64,000 bases of DNA from Bradyrhizobium nanningense (GTDB taxonomy: Bacteria; Pseudomonadota; Alphaproteobacteria; Rhizobiales; Xanthobacteraceae): positions 434,001 through 498,000 of the forward strand of contig NZ_LBJC01000020.1 of NCBI RefSeq assembly GCF_004114535.1. Direction: 5' to 3'. Below, one piece after another: positions 17,776 to 26,503 of the stretch. A program made the translations under genes and the position numbers. Every line of letters begins with the position of its first letter. The stretch's first letter is position 1. The notes under the pieces were generated by a model. The model made no database searches and had not been told where the DNA came from. It saw only the letters and a list, made by a program, of their open reading frames with translations.

Positions 17776-18987
17776 TCATGATTTGTCCTCCGGCGCGAGA
17801 CCGTCGCCGACGGCGAGCAACCCCAGTAGCGAGACCAGCGCGAAGCCGAGCCCCGCAAGGAACGTTCCCGCCGGACCATAGGCATCCCACAGCGCGCCCG
17901 CGATCACGCTCGCGGCCAGCAGGGCAAGGCCGGTGAACAGGTTGAAATAGCCGAACGCGGTGCCGCGCAGGCTGGGCGGCGCGGCGTCGGCGACGAGGGC
18001 CGAGAGCAGGCCTTGCGTCAGTCCCATATGCAACCCCCACAGCACGACGCCGAGTGCAAGGCCTCCCAGATTCGGCAGCAGCGCAAGCGCGAGATCGGCA
18101 CCGGCGAGGAAGACGAGCCCGAGCGCGAGCAGGCCGGTCCGGTTGATCCGGTCAGAGAGCACGCCGGCCGGATAGGCCGACAGGGCGTAGACGATGTTCA
18201 TCAGCACCAGCACCGCCGGCACCCACATCGCATTGAGCCCGATGTTCTGTGCGCGCAGGATCAGAAAGGCCTCGCTGAAGCGCGCCAGCGTGAAGACGAT
18301 TCCGACGGCCACGACGCGCCAATAGATCGCTCCGAGCTGCCGCATTGCGGCGAGGTTGAGCGGATTCTCTGCGGGCTGCCGGCTCGGATCCGGATCCGGC
18401 TCGCTCACCGCGAACGCGATCAAGCCGAAGGACAGGAAGGCCGGCAGCACCGCCACCCAGAACACGGCGGTGAAATTGTCGGCGGTCCACCACATCAGGC
18501 CGATCGCCACCAGCGGCCCGACGAAGGCGCCGATGGTGTCGAGCGATTGCCGCAGGCCAAAGCTCGCGCCGCGCAGGCCGACGGGGGCGATATCGGCGAT
18601 CAGCGCATCGCGCGGCGCGCCGCGAATGCCCTTGCCGACGCGATCGACGAAGCGCGCGGCCACCAGCCATCCGACGCTGGGCGCAAGCGGGAACAGCGGC
18701 TTGGTCAAGGCGGCGAGGCCATAGCCCAGTGCGGCGAGCAGCTTGCGGCGGCCGAGCCAGTCCGACAGCGCGCCGGAAAAGATCTTGGTGATCGAGGCCG
18801 TCGCCTCCGCAATGCCCTCGATGAAGCCGACGGTCAGCGTCGAAGCGCCGAGCACGGTGACGAGATAGACCGGCAGGAGCGCGTGGATCATCTCGGAGGA
18901 GATGTCCATCAGCATCGAGACGAAGCCGAGCACCCAGATTCCTCTGGGCAGCCCCGCACTCGCGGCATTCGGTGTCGTCGTCGTCAC
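17776..18987 (-). CDS. MFS transporter behind a fluoride riboswitch
   Basis: A 403-residue major facilitator with about 12 membrane helices. The first loop motif ends in DWLGRRKLLAALGYG (variant of GxLaDrxGrrk), followed by RFVDRVGKGIRGAPRDALIAD, typical of a set of uncharacterised MFS proteins. The GTG at 18987 is chosen because GGAGAAGG lies just upstream and because a longer frame (to 19077) runs through the riboswitch terminator. It is the first gene after the fluoride riboswitch and precedes crcB-crcB-DUF190, so a part in fluoride tolerance is inferred. The substrate is unknown. Confidence 0.88.
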   Translation of the reverse strand: MTTTTPNAASAGLPRGIWVLGFVSMLMDISSEMIHALLPVYLVTVLGASTLTVGFIEGIAEATASITKIFSGALSDWLGRRKLLAALGYGLAALTKPLFPLAPSVGWLVAARFVDRVGKGIRGAPRDALIADIAPVGLRGASFGLRQSLDTIGAFVGPLVAIGLMWWTADNFTAVFWVAVLPAFLSFGLIAFAVSEPDPDPSRQPAENPLNLAAMRQLGAIYWRVVAVGIVFTLARFSEAFLILRAQNIGLNAMWVPAVLVLMNIVYALSAYPAGVLSDRINRTGLLALGLVFLAGADLALALLPNLGGLALGVVLWGLHMGLTQGLLSALVADAAPPSLRGTAFGYFNLFTGLALLAASVIAGALWDAYGPAGTFLAGLGFALVSLLGLLAVGDGLAPEDKS

Positions 18988-19020
18988 GTCTTCGCCTTCT
19001 CCGGCCTTCGTCGCCGGACA

Positions 19021-19046
19021 ACAAAAAACCCGCCACGGGCGGGTTT
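19021..19046 (-). terminator. Expression-platform terminator of the fluoride riboswitch
   Basis: AAACCCGCC (19026-19034) pairs with GGCGGGTTT (19038-19046) across a 3-base loop, and on the minus strand the stem runs into TTTTTTGTTGT. It lies 49 bp after the aptamer and 34 bp before the GTG of the MFS gene. Without fluoride it should stop transcription before the operon. Confidence 0.85.
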
Positions 19047-19094
19047 GTCCAGGCTCCCGCCGAAGGCAGAGGCTCAAAGATTGCCCCTCCTCAA

Positions 19095-19157
19095 GCAGGA
19101 GTCATCAGCCCACAAGGTCATCGACCGCCGGGCGGTTATCGGGGAGACTCCTTCCCC
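19095..19157 (-). promoter_or_regulatory. Fluoride riboswitch (crcB RNA motif)
   Basis: Read on the minus strand from 19157, GGGGA-AGGAGTC-TCCCC forms the first hairpin, then ATAACCGCCC, and later GGGCTGATGACTCCTGC (ending at 19095). The loop AGGAGTC (+ strand 19146-19152) is perfectly complementary to GACTCCT (+ strand 19097-19103), the long-range pairing of the crcB RNA. GCCC/GGGC make the second helix. The conserved AACCGCC and GCTGATGAC blocks are both present. It controls the MFS-crcB-crcB-DUF190 unit through the terminator at 19021-19046. Confidence 0.92.
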
Positions 19158-19437
19158 ATCTGTGCGGCCAACCTAGCACGGAAATCGCTTCGGACAAGTG
19201 GGCGGGGAGTTCTGTCCCCGTGCGCGTCGCTCCCGCTTCGCGCATCACGAGCCCGATGGCGCGAGCGCACGAGCGTGTTCCAGCGGCGCAAGCGCGGCAA
19301 CACGGCGGCAGCATTGCGCAAGGCGCGTGTACGCCTAAGCCGCAGATCCTTAACTCGAATGTGAAGCGCAGGCGATCTTCGCGCTTTGCGGCAACGCGAT
19401 TGCATGTCACCATCACGTCATACGACGGGAGGCTGCG

Positions 19438-20301
19438 ATGCGCTTGCTGTTCTCGATCGGGGCTGTGCTGGTGGCCGGCATGTTTGCCGGAGGGGACGTC
19501 GCGGGCATCGCGGCACCAGGACCAAAATTTGAATCGCCCAAGAATCAGCCGCAGCGGCCAGCGGCCGACAGAGACGCGCAGACGGTCGATGTCGAGCTGG
19601 TTCTCGCGGTCGACGTGTCCTACTCCATGGACATGGACGAGCTCGCGATCCAGCGCGAGGGCTATGCGCAGGCGATCCAGTCGAAGGAGTTCCTCCAGGC
19701 GCTGAAGCTCGGTCCGAACGGCCGGATCGCGGTGACCTATTTCGAGTGGGCTGCCTCCAGCGACCAGAAGATCATCATCCCCTGGCGGCTGATCGATGGT
19801 CCCGAGACGGCGGATGCGGTCGCCGCCGAGATCCTGAAGACGCCGATCCGGCGCGCCTCGCGCACCTCGATCTCGGGTGCGATCACTTTCGCGATGCCGC
19901 TGTTCGACGAGGATCCCTATCGGGGCCTGCGCCGCGTGGTCGACATTTCCGGCGACGGTCCCAACAACAATGGCGGCCCGGTCACGGTGGCGCGCGATGC
20001 CGCGCTCGAGAAGGGCATCGTCATCAACGGCCTGCCGATCATGGTCAAGGAGCCGTCCTATTCGACCATGGATATCGACAATCTCGATTTCTACTACGAG
20101 GATTGCGTCATCGGCGGCCCCGGCGCCTTCGTCATCACGATCAAGGACCGCGGCCAGTTCAAGGAGGCGATCCGCACCAAGCTGCTGATGGAGGTCGCCG
20201 GCCGCACGCCGGAGCGTCCCGTGATGCGGGTCGCCGACAAGGAGCCGCGCGTCAGTTGCCTGATCGGCGAGAAGATCTGGTCGGACCGCTGGGGCCGCTG
20301 A
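19438..20301 (+). CDS. DUF1194 von Willebrand-A-like secreted protein
   Basis: A 287-residue protein with an N-terminal signal (RLLFSIGAVLVAGMFAGGDVAG). A VWA-like domain follows: VDVELVLAVDVSYSMDMDEL carries the metal-site DxSxS (MIDAS), IAVTYFEWA the next strand, and RVVDISGDGPNNNGG the following Asp. This matches DUF1194, a periplasmic family of unknown role that probably binds a partner through a metal. The 280 bp upstream contain its promoter and that of the divergent riboswitch. Confidence 0.88.
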   Translation: MRLLFSIGAVLVAGMFAGGDVAGIAAPGPKFESPKNQPQRPAADRDAQTVDVELVLAVDVSYSMDMDELAIQREGYAQAIQSKEFLQALKLGPNGRIAVTYFEWAASSDQKIIIPWRLIDGPETADAVAAEILKTPIRRASRTSISGAITFAMPLFDEDPYRGLRRVVDISGDGPNNNGGPVTVARDAALEKGIVINGLPIMVKEPSYSTMDIDNLDFYYEDCVIGGPGAFVITIKDRGQFKEAIRTKLLMEVAGRTPERPVMRVADKEPRVSCLIGEKIWSDRWGR

Positions 20302-20466
20302 GGCTCCGGCTGAGACCTTTTGCCCGTCCGTCCGATGCTCGAGCTTAACGGCTCGTTAACCGGTGCGTGGCCCTAATCGCATGGTTTCTGTTCGTTTCCG
20401 GTCGGCATCCTGACATTGCCGAAGCGAACGAAAGCGGGTTTGTCAGGCCCGTCTCCGAGCAATCCA

Positions 20467-21102
20467 ATGGCCATCGTCTCATCGAGCACCAACCAGATTT
20501 CGCCCGCCAACGAGCGGCTGTATCACCAGAGTGCTCTGGTCGGCGACTGGAAGGGCAATTGGGTGGGCAACAACCAGCCCGTCGAATTCAAGGTCGTGAA
20601 CATCCGCGGCGCCCGGGCGCAGGTCGAGTACACCCATAACGGCCACACCGAGCGCGGCTTCGCCGAGGTCAAGGGCACGCTTATCAACTTTGGCGGGCTC
20701 ACGGTCGGGACCAAGGACGGCAAGAACATGGTGATGCTGTTCTCCTTCGGGGGCGCCGGCAAGCAGACCGCGAATCTCGAGAAGCAGGACCCGCCGGTCT
20801 CCGACAGCCGCCTGATGGGAAGCTGGGGCGGCTATTCCAGCGCCAACGGCAAGAGTGCGAGCTTCAAGGTGCTCTCGGTCGATGGCAAGGAAGCTCAGGT
20901 CAGCGTCACCACCGACGGCGTCACCCGTAAGGGCACCGGTTACGTCTACAAGAATGTCATCATGTTCGGGCAGGCGCAGATCGCGACCGATGACGGGCAG
21001 AACGGCAAGATCATCTACCAGGTCGGCACGAAATCCTTCATGGTGCCGGTGACGAAATATCCGCCGGCCGATTCATCGTCCTCCGTGGACCGGACCGCAT
21101 AA
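20467..21102 (+). CDS. Protein with an internal tandem domain duplication, unknown function
   Basis: A 211-residue product made of two related halves of about 75 residues. LVGDWKGNWVGNNQPVEFKV...GTLINFGGLTVGTKDGKNMVM is echoed by LMGSWGGYSSANGKSASFKV...NVIMFGQAQIATDDGQNGKII. Each half looks like a small beta-barrel or lipocalin-like repeat. There is no signal peptide if ATG 20467 is used; an in-frame ATG at 20416 would add 17 residues. No catalytic motif was recognised. Confidence 0.72.
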   Translation: MAIVSSSTNQISPANERLYHQSALVGDWKGNWVGNNQPVEFKVVNIRGARAQVEYTHNGHTERGFAEVKGTLINFGGLTVGTKDGKNMVMLFSFGGAGKQTANLEKQDPPVSDSRLMGSWGGYSSANGKSASFKVLSVDGKEAQVSVTTDGVTRKGTGYVYKNVIMFGQAQIATDDGQNGKIIYQVGTKSFMVPVTKYPPADSSSSVDRTA

Positions 21103-21105
21103 CTT

Positions 21106-21480
21106 TCACGACCTCGGTCCACCGGGCTGCGTCAGTGCCTTCAACTGCCGGTCGACCTGTCGCAGGATCGCGCAGGCCTGTGCGAAGCCGCCAACACCGA
21201 TCAATCGCCAGATCTCGTCGGATTGCTCCACAAGGCGCGGGATCGTCAGCGGCAAGAGGGCCGCTTCGTGCAGCGCGCCCTTTTCGTTGATGAGATAGCG
21301 TTCGTTGAGCGCGAACAGCACCTGTGCGATGCACGCGATCGATCTGTAGAGAGATCCCGCGATGTGGGTTCGGTCACCGCGCGCAATGGCGAGCTCGGCG
21401 TTCGTGCGGCATCGGGTTCGGTTATCGGGGAGGCCCGTGGGCGTAACGTTGGCGCGGCCGCTGCGCTGGCATTGATGATA
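21106..21480 (-). pseudogene. C-terminal remnant of a DUF4037/nucleotidyltransferase-type protein
   Basis: The minus-strand frame is open from 21480 to the stop at 21106. It carries SLYRSIACIAQVLFALNERYLINEKGALHEA and a helical tail, which resembles the C-terminal part of DUF4037-like nucleotidyltransferase-fold proteins. No good start exists: the first candidate is a GTG at 21321, which would give 71 residues. The N-terminal catalytic half is absent, and an unrelated gene starts divergently at 21522. I read this as a truncated, decaying gene. Confidence 0.5.
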
Positions 21481-21521
21481 TCAGGGGAGTATAATCTACA
21501 AAAGTGTTGACGGTAGCTTCA

Positions 21522-22139
21522 ATGTCCAGCCTCGCCCGTTCTCCCGTTCTTGCAGCTCTGCTCTCTGTACTGTGCCTGACCGCAGCACCGGCTCACGCAC
21601 AGGTCGCGCCGCTGAGATATTGGATCCCCGGCGGGCCTTTCGGCCTCAGCGGCGGCGCCGGCCAGAGTTCCGATACTTACGGCAATTTCACCAGCTTCAA
21701 TGCCGGCGATGCGGACCGGCGCGGCGGCGCGACCAACGGCTTCTTCGTCGGCAGTCAGCGCGGCAGCCTCAATTGGAGCGGTCTCAGTCAGACCGGACTC
21801 AGTCAGACCGGACTTGCCGGCAATTTCAGCGCGCTCTCCTATGACAGCACGCAGTTCGGCTACACCACCAAGACCGCGGGCGGCTTGCCGGTGACGTTCT
21901 TTGCCGGTTTCGACACGTTGAAATATGGCAATGGCATCGGCAGCTCGGTTGCACCCCTGACCTCCGGCGCGGCACCCGGCTACAGCGCGTTTGCGGGTGT
22001 CGAATTCAAGCCGACCTCGAATCTCAGCCTGTCGTTCGGCGCCGGTTTCATCCAGCAGCAATCGGGGCGCATGGACAGCGATATCAACTCGTCGATGCTG
22101 CCCGGGGAGTCACCGGCATTGAGCGGTCTGCGTCGTTAG
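21522..22139 (+). CDS. Exported beta-rich protein, outer-membrane-like
   Basis: A 205-residue protein with a clear signal peptide (SPVLAALLSVLCLTAAPAHAQ, cleavage after AHA). The mature part is rich in Gly, Ser, Thr and aromatic residues, with alternating strands ending FKPTSNLSLSFGAGFIQQQ, as in small outer-membrane barrels. A five-residue tandem repeat GLSQTGLSQTG lies near residue 90. ATG 21522 is chosen over the GTG-like frame start at 21504. The stop overlaps the convergent nitroreductase stop. Confidence 0.75.
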   Translation: MSSLARSPVLAALLSVLCLTAAPAHAQVAPLRYWIPGGPFGLSGGAGQSSDTYGNFTSFNAGDADRRGGATNGFFVGSQRGSLNWSGLSQTGLSQTGLAGNFSALSYDSTQFGYTTKTAGGLPVTFFAGFDTLKYGNGIGSSVAPLTSGAAPGYSAFAGVEFKPTSNLSLSFGAGFIQQQSGRMDSDINSSMLPGESPALSGLRR

Positions 22140-23230
22140 AGCTGCATCACGAGCTCCGGCGGACGCCGCAGCGATTTCGGCAGATCCGGGCCGGTTCCGA
22201 AACGCATCACGATATCGCACCGCCGTTCGCCGAGTCCGAGTGAGGTCGCAAATTGCGGCCTCAGCGTCGCCACCTCGACCGGTTGGTTGACGAAGGAATA
22301 TTTGAGTCCCAGCGAGGTCGCCTGCAAGCCGAAGCGCTGGCAGGCGCGGCCGACAGCGATCCAATGCGACTTGTCACTGCGCTCGGCAGCGAGCACAACG
22401 ACACCCGCGGAGCTGGCGAGCTGCTCGCGGTATTTCTTGTTTTCCCCGCTCTCGGTGAAGACGAGACCCATAAGCGGTCGCGCCAGCCATGACGGCAGGG
22501 AGGGATTTCCCGAGGCGGGCGCGAACAACCCGTCCATGGTCGCGAGCGCCTCCGCCTCGTTGAAGCGAATCCAGCTCACGAGCTCGCGCATGAAGGCCTT
22601 GTCGCGCATTTGCGCCGAGTTGCCTTCGAGCACGTAGTCGGTGACGCCGGCGATGGCGGCGCGCTCCGTCATCAGGATGGCCGTGACGTTGGGTTCGCGA
22701 CAGGCGTTTTCGAGCCGGCGCAAGGTCTCCGGCGCGACCGGCCTGCCGTCGAACGCCGCGCGGGTGCATTGCCTGACCGGAATCGCGGCCGCCAACGCTG
22801 ATGCCTCCGGCGGGGCTTGCTCGAGCGCGATCACGATCCGGTCGCCGTCGATGACCGGGTCGGCGTGCCAGCCCAGCGTGGAGGCAGCGAAGATGAGGTT
22901 TTCGGCGGCGCAGCCAAGACTGACAAAGAGGTGATGGTCGTCCGGATCGACGGCCGGACAGCGGCGCGAAAAATCCGGCGCAATCGCGATTTCGTTGCCA
23001 CGAGCGGAGAACATCCACGGCTGGGTGTTATGGCTGTTGGCGGCGAGGGTGGCAAAGCGCACGAGCTCGCGATCCCGCGGCACGGTCCGCAGCGGAGCCC
23101 GTGACGCCGTCACCGCCTCGTCGTAGGTCATCGTTGTAGCAGCAGCAGGGAATCCGCTGACACCCGCCGCGGACAATCCCAGCGCGGTCGCGATGAACTG
23201 TCGTCGGTCAACCACAGGCGTCCGCTCCAT
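22136..23230 (-). CDS. Acg-like nitroreductase with a Tat signal
   Basis: A 364-residue protein starting MERTPVVDRRQFIATALGLSAAGV, a twin-arginine-type export signal. The body resembles the Acg/FMN-binding nitroreductase family: LVRFATLAANSHNTQPWMF near the N-terminus and a C-terminal GRACQRFGLQATSLGLKYSFVNQPVE. Acg-type proteins are thought to bind FMN without being classical nitroreductases. ATG 23230 is chosen because the longer frame (to 23287) would bury the signal. Confidence 0.82.
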   Translation of the reverse strand: MERTPVVDRRQFIATALGLSAAGVSGFPAAATTMTYDEAVTASRAPLRTVPRDRELVRFATLAANSHNTQPWMFSARGNEIAIAPDFSRRCPAVDPDDHHLFVSLGCAAENLIFAASTLGWHADPVIDGDRIVIALEQAPPEASALAAAIPVRQCTRAAFDGRPVAPETLRRLENACREPNVTAILMTERAAIAGVTDYVLEGNSAQMRDKAFMRELVSWIRFNEAEALATMDGLFAPASGNPSLPSWLARPLMGLVFTESGENKKYREQLASSAGVVVLAAERSDKSHWIAVGRACQRFGLQATSLGLKYSFVNQPVEVATLRPQFATSLGLGERRCDIVMRFGTGPDLPKSLRRPPELVMQL

Positions 23231-23315
23231 GCCGTTGCGCAGGATACGTTTAAAGCAACGGACTTCAGAGCGATTGACCGGAATCAAAACCGGGTGGCGA
23301 ATCCTGGTTCGGGTA

Positions 23316-24224
23316 TCACGACAGACCCGCCACCAGCGGCCGTTGCAGGTGCCGGGCCATCAGGTCGGCCGCCTCGGTGTAGCGTCGCGTCTCCAGCACG
23401 TCGAGCAGGCGCAAATGCTCGCGCACATGCCGCCGCATGCCGTCGCGGTCGGCGAAGCTGCGATAGGCGAACAGACGTCTGATCGAGTTCACGCGCCTGA
23501 GCGCTTCGAGAAAGAATGGATTGCCAGCGCCGCGAATGATCTCTTCGTGGAATTCGCAGCCGGACTGAAAGATCTCGCCGATTGTCATCTTCTCGATCTC
23601 GTCTTCGAACACGCGTTGCTGGCGCTCGCGCAGGCGTATGATCACCTCCTGCGTCAGCGCAAAGCCGGGCTGCGCAATTGCCGCCGGCTCGATCACCGCG
23701 CGAAATGCCTTGGCCTGCGCCTGAGCCTCGGGACTTGAGACCGTCTCCGCAAAGCGCCAGCCATAGCCCGGCAGGCGCGCGATCCAGCCCTCGGCGGCGA
23801 TCCGATCCAGCAGCCGCTGCAGTTCGGCGCGCGTGACGTCGTATCGGCGCATCAGCTCCGCCTCGGTGACGTCGGCCGGCAGCCGTGTTGCGAGCACGTC
23901 GCCGGCGATGGTCGCATAGACCTGCTCGTTGCGCCTGACCGCGGCGAGCGCGGGTTGGGCCGCGATGCTGGTTGGATTCTTCGCCAGCACAAAGCCGCGA
24001 TGTGGCTCGCCGCGCGCCAGCCCTGCCGCTTCCAGCGCCTTGAGACCGAGCCGGATCGGCGCGCGCGAAAGGTCCAGCGCATCCGCAAGCCTTTGCTCGA
24101 TCAGGCGGTCCCCGGCTTTCATGCCTTCGCGTCGGGCAAGCGCCATGATCAGGCCGGCGAGATGTTCGGCGCGTTCGGAACCGTTCTTGTCGCTGCGTGG
24201 TCGGGAACTGTCGGGTGGGCTCAT
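23316..24224 (-). CDS. GntR-family regulator (FCD type)
   Basis: A 302-residue regulator with an N-terminal winged helix (RLIEQRLADALDLSRAPIRLGLKALEAAGL). It has an unusual second helical insert with another LMRRYDVTRAELQRLLDRIAAEGWI element, so there may be two winged-helix units. A C-terminal FCD ligand domain follows (EFHEEIIRGAGNPFFLEALRRV, HVREHLRLLDVLETRRYTEA), whose His/Asp residues usually bind metal or an acid ligand. It is divergent from the lyase/CoA-transferase/ABC cluster it probably controls. The frame extends to 24737 without a start suited to the family. Confidence 0.9.
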   Translation of the reverse strand: MSPPDSSRPRSDKNGSERAEHLAGLIMALARREGMKAGDRLIEQRLADALDLSRAPIRLGLKALEAAGLARGEPHRGFVLAKNPTSIAAQPALAAVRRNEQVYATIAGDVLATRLPADVTEAELMRRYDVTRAELQRLLDRIAAEGWIARLPGYGWRFAETVSSPEAQAQAKAFRAVIEPAAIAQPGFALTQEVIIRLRERQQRVFEDEIEKMTIGEIFQSGCEFHEEIIRGAGNPFFLEALRRVNSIRRLFAYRSFADRDGMRRHVREHLRLLDVLETRRYTEAADLMARHLQRPLVAGLS

Positions 24225-24248
24225 TGCAGTGCACGCAAGTTTTAGGGC

Positions 24249-24288
24249 TTGACAGACTGTCCCACAGATTGTTCTTTTGTGCAACAAT
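24249..24288 (+). promoter_or_regulatory. Promoter and candidate GntR operator for the catabolic cluster
   Basis: TTGACA at 24249-24254 is a good -35 element for the rightward genes. The dyad ATTGTT (24268-24273) / AACAAT (24283-24288), containing TTGTGCAACAA, covers the expected -10 and start region. FCD-type GntR regulators usually bind short TTGT...ACAA-like palindromes in such a spot. A role in repression is inferred. Confidence 0.5.
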
Positions 24289-24314
24289 ATACAATCGACG
24301 CAGGGAGAGAGCCG

Positions 24315-25250
24315 ATGGCGCGCGCGCCCGATGTCTACATTTGCGAGGTTGCTCCGCGCGATGGTCTCCAGAATCTGGACATCTTCGTTCCGACCGAAGC
24401 GAAATGCGCGCTGATCGACGTGATCGCTGCCGCCGGCGTGCGCGAGATCGATGCCGGATCGTTCGTGCCGCCAAAGGTGGTGCCGCAGTTCGCCGACGTC
24501 GACGCGGTGATGGCGCATGCGCTCACGCACGAGATGACGACCATCGGCGCGCTGGTCCCGAACCCGAAGGGCGCCGAACGCGCCATCGCGGCAGGCGTCG
24601 ACGCCGTCTATTTCGTCATCTCGGCGAGCGAGACGCACAACCAGGCCAACGTGCGCCGCTCGGTCGACGAGCAGATCGAAGCATTTCGCGCGGTCCGCGC
24701 CGCGATCGACGCCCGGCCCGTGGGCCAGCGACCGCAATTGATGGGCGCGATCTCAACCTCCTTCGGCTGCTCGTTGGAAGGTGAAGTGAGCGAAGCGGCC
24801 GTGTGCCGTGTGGCGCGCGCTTTTGCCGAGGCCCGCGCCGACGAGATCGGGCTTGCCGACACCGTCGGTTATGCGACGCCAAAATCGATCGGGCAGATCG
24901 TCACGGCGGTACAGCGCGAGGTCGGATCGCACATGACGCTGCGGCTGCATCTGCACGACACGCTCGGCGCCGGCCTCGCCAATGCGGTCGCCGGTCTCGA
25001 AGCCGGCATCCGCCGCTTCGACGCCGCGGTGTCCGGCCTCGGAGGCTGTCCCTTTGCTCCCGGTGCGCGCGGCAACATCGTCACCGAGGACCTCGTGTTC
25101 ATGCTGGAGCGCATGGGATTGTCCACTGGCATCGACCTCGATCGCCTGATGCAGACGCGCGAGATTCTCGCCCGCCATATCCCGGCGAAACATTTGACCG
25201 GACATCTGCACGAGGCCGGCATCCCCAAAGTCCTGCGGAGCGCGGCATGA
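24315..25250 (+). CDS. Hydroxymethylglutaryl-CoA lyase-like enzyme
   Basis: A 311-residue TIM-barrel lyase of the HMGL family. EVAPRDGLQN carries the metal-binding Asp and catalytic Arg, LHLHDTLGAGLANA the metal-binding His pair, and GLGGCPFAPGARGNIVTEDLV the mobile loop with the catalytic Cys. Such enzymes cleave a 3-hydroxy-3-methylglutaryl-CoA-type ester. ATG 24315 follows GGGAGAG; the upstream ATG at 24249 lies in the promoter. Its stop overlaps the start of the CoA-transferase gene (ATGA), so the two probably act in one catabolic path. Confidence 0.9.
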   Translation: MARAPDVYICEVAPRDGLQNLDIFVPTEAKCALIDVIAAAGVREIDAGSFVPPKVVPQFADVDAVMAHALTHEMTTIGALVPNPKGAERAIAAGVDAVYFVISASETHNQANVRRSVDEQIEAFRAVRAAIDARPVGQRPQLMGAISTSFGCSLEGEVSEAAVCRVARAFAEARADEIGLADTVGYATPKSIGQIVTAVQREVGSHMTLRLHLHDTLGAGLANAVAGLEAGIRRFDAAVSGLGGCPFAPGARGNIVTEDLVFMLERMGLSTGIDLDRLMQTREILARHIPAKHLTGHLHEAGIPKVLRSAA

Positions 25251-26461
25251 ACAATGCTGCGCGTGAGACGGCTTCGGAGCTTCGTCCGCTGGCAGGCGTT
25301 CGGGTCATCGAATTCAGCCAGATGGTGATGGGACCGAGCTGCGGCTTGATCCTCGCCGATCTCGGCGCCGACGTGATCAAGGTCGAGCCGCCCAAGGGCG
25401 ACCGCACCCGCACCTTCAAGGGACCTGCCGCCGGCTTCTTCGCCACCTACAGCCGCAACAAGCGCAGCATCGCGCTGGATACGTCGACCGCGGAAGGCCA
25501 GAGCGTCGCACGCAGGTTGATCGAGAACAGCGACGTCCTGATCGAGAATTTCCGGCCGGGCCTCTTGAAGCGGATCGGCCTCGACTACGAGAGCGTCGCG
25601 GCCTTCGCACCGCGCCTGATCTATTGCTCGCTCAAGGGGTATCTGCCGGGGCCCTACGAGAACCGCCTCGCACTCGACGAGGTCGTGCAGATGATGGGTG
25701 GCCTCGCCTACATGACCGGCTTGCCCGATCGTCCCATGCGCGCCGGCGCCTCGGTCAACGACGTCATGGGCGGCATGTTCGGCGTGATCGCGATCCAGGC
25801 TGCGCTCGCCGAGCGGCAGCGGACCGGGCGAGGTCGTTACATCCAGAGTGCGCTCTACGAAAACAACGTGTTCCTGATGGCGCAGGCCATGATGTGCGAG
25901 GTGGTCAGCGGCCAGCCGTCGATCCCGTATTCGATCAAGGACAGCCCGTGGCCGGTCTACGATCTGTTCGACACAAGGGACGGCTCGAAGCTGTTCGTCA
26001 CCATCGTCGGCGAAGAGCAGTGGGAGGCATTCTGTCGGGCCTTCGATCGCCAAGCCTGGCTCGCTGATCCGCGCTTTGCGACAAGCAACGACCGCGTCGA
26101 TCATCGCAGCTGGCTGATCCCCGAGATCGCGAAGATCTTCAAGCAATGGGACAAGGCCGATCTCGCCGCCCGTCTCGAGCAGCTCGATCTGCCCTACGCG
26201 CCGGTGAACAAGCCCGGCGATCTCTTCGATGATCCGCATCTCAACCAGTCGGGCGGCCTGACCGACATTCGTCTGCCTGACGGCAGAGAGGCCAAGACGC
26301 CGCTGTTGCCGATTTCGATGGACGGAAGGCGCCTGCTCAACCGCTACGATCCACCTGGGATCGGCGAGCACAGCGACGAGATCCTGAGCGAGATCGGCAT
26401 GTCGTCGAATGAGATCGAAGCGCTGCGACAAGCAGGGACGGTCAAGGTCGCGCCGTCCTGA
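25247..26461 (+). CDS. Family III CoA transferase (CaiB/BaiF)
   Basis: A 404-residue CoA transferase. Family marks include LAGVRVIEFSQMVMGPSCGLILADLGADVIKVEPP at the N-terminus, DVLIENFRPGLLKRIGLDYE, and GGLAYMTGLPDRPMRAGASVNDVMGGMFG, whose Asp is the usual covalent CoA carrier. ATG 25247 overlaps the lyase stop. A much longer frame from 24803 is only read-through of another frame of the lyase gene. With the lyase it would activate and split a carboxylic acid brought in by the ABC importer; the acid is unknown. Confidence 0.92.
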   Translation: MNNAARETASELRPLAGVRVIEFSQMVMGPSCGLILADLGADVIKVEPPKGDRTRTFKGPAAGFFATYSRNKRSIALDTSTAEGQSVARRLIENSDVLIENFRPGLLKRIGLDYESVAAFAPRLIYCSLKGYLPGPYENRLALDEVVQMMGGLAYMTGLPDRPMRAGASVNDVMGGMFGVIAIQAALAERQRTGRGRYIQSALYENNVFLMAQAMMCEVVSGQPSIPYSIKDSPWPVYDLFDTRDGSKLFVTIVGEEQWEAFCRAFDRQAWLADPRFATSNDRVDHRSWLIPEIAKIFKQWDKADLAARLEQLDLPYAPVNKPGDLFDDPHLNQSGGLTDIRLPDGREAKTPLLPISMDGRRLLNRYDPPGIGEHSDEILSEIGMSSNEIEALRQAGTVKVAPS

Positions 26462-26503
26462 TCGGTCGGCGCTATCGAACAAGAACCAAGGGAGGAGGAG
26501 CAC

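Noticed and set aside
18013..19176. Plus-strand frame of 387 codons across the MFS gene and riboswitch
   Set aside because: It has shadow composition and would run through the riboswitch aptamer and terminator in antisense.
19105..19416. Minus-strand frame of 103 codons upstream of the MFS gene
   Set aside because: It overlaps the fluoride riboswitch aptamer and has no coding character.
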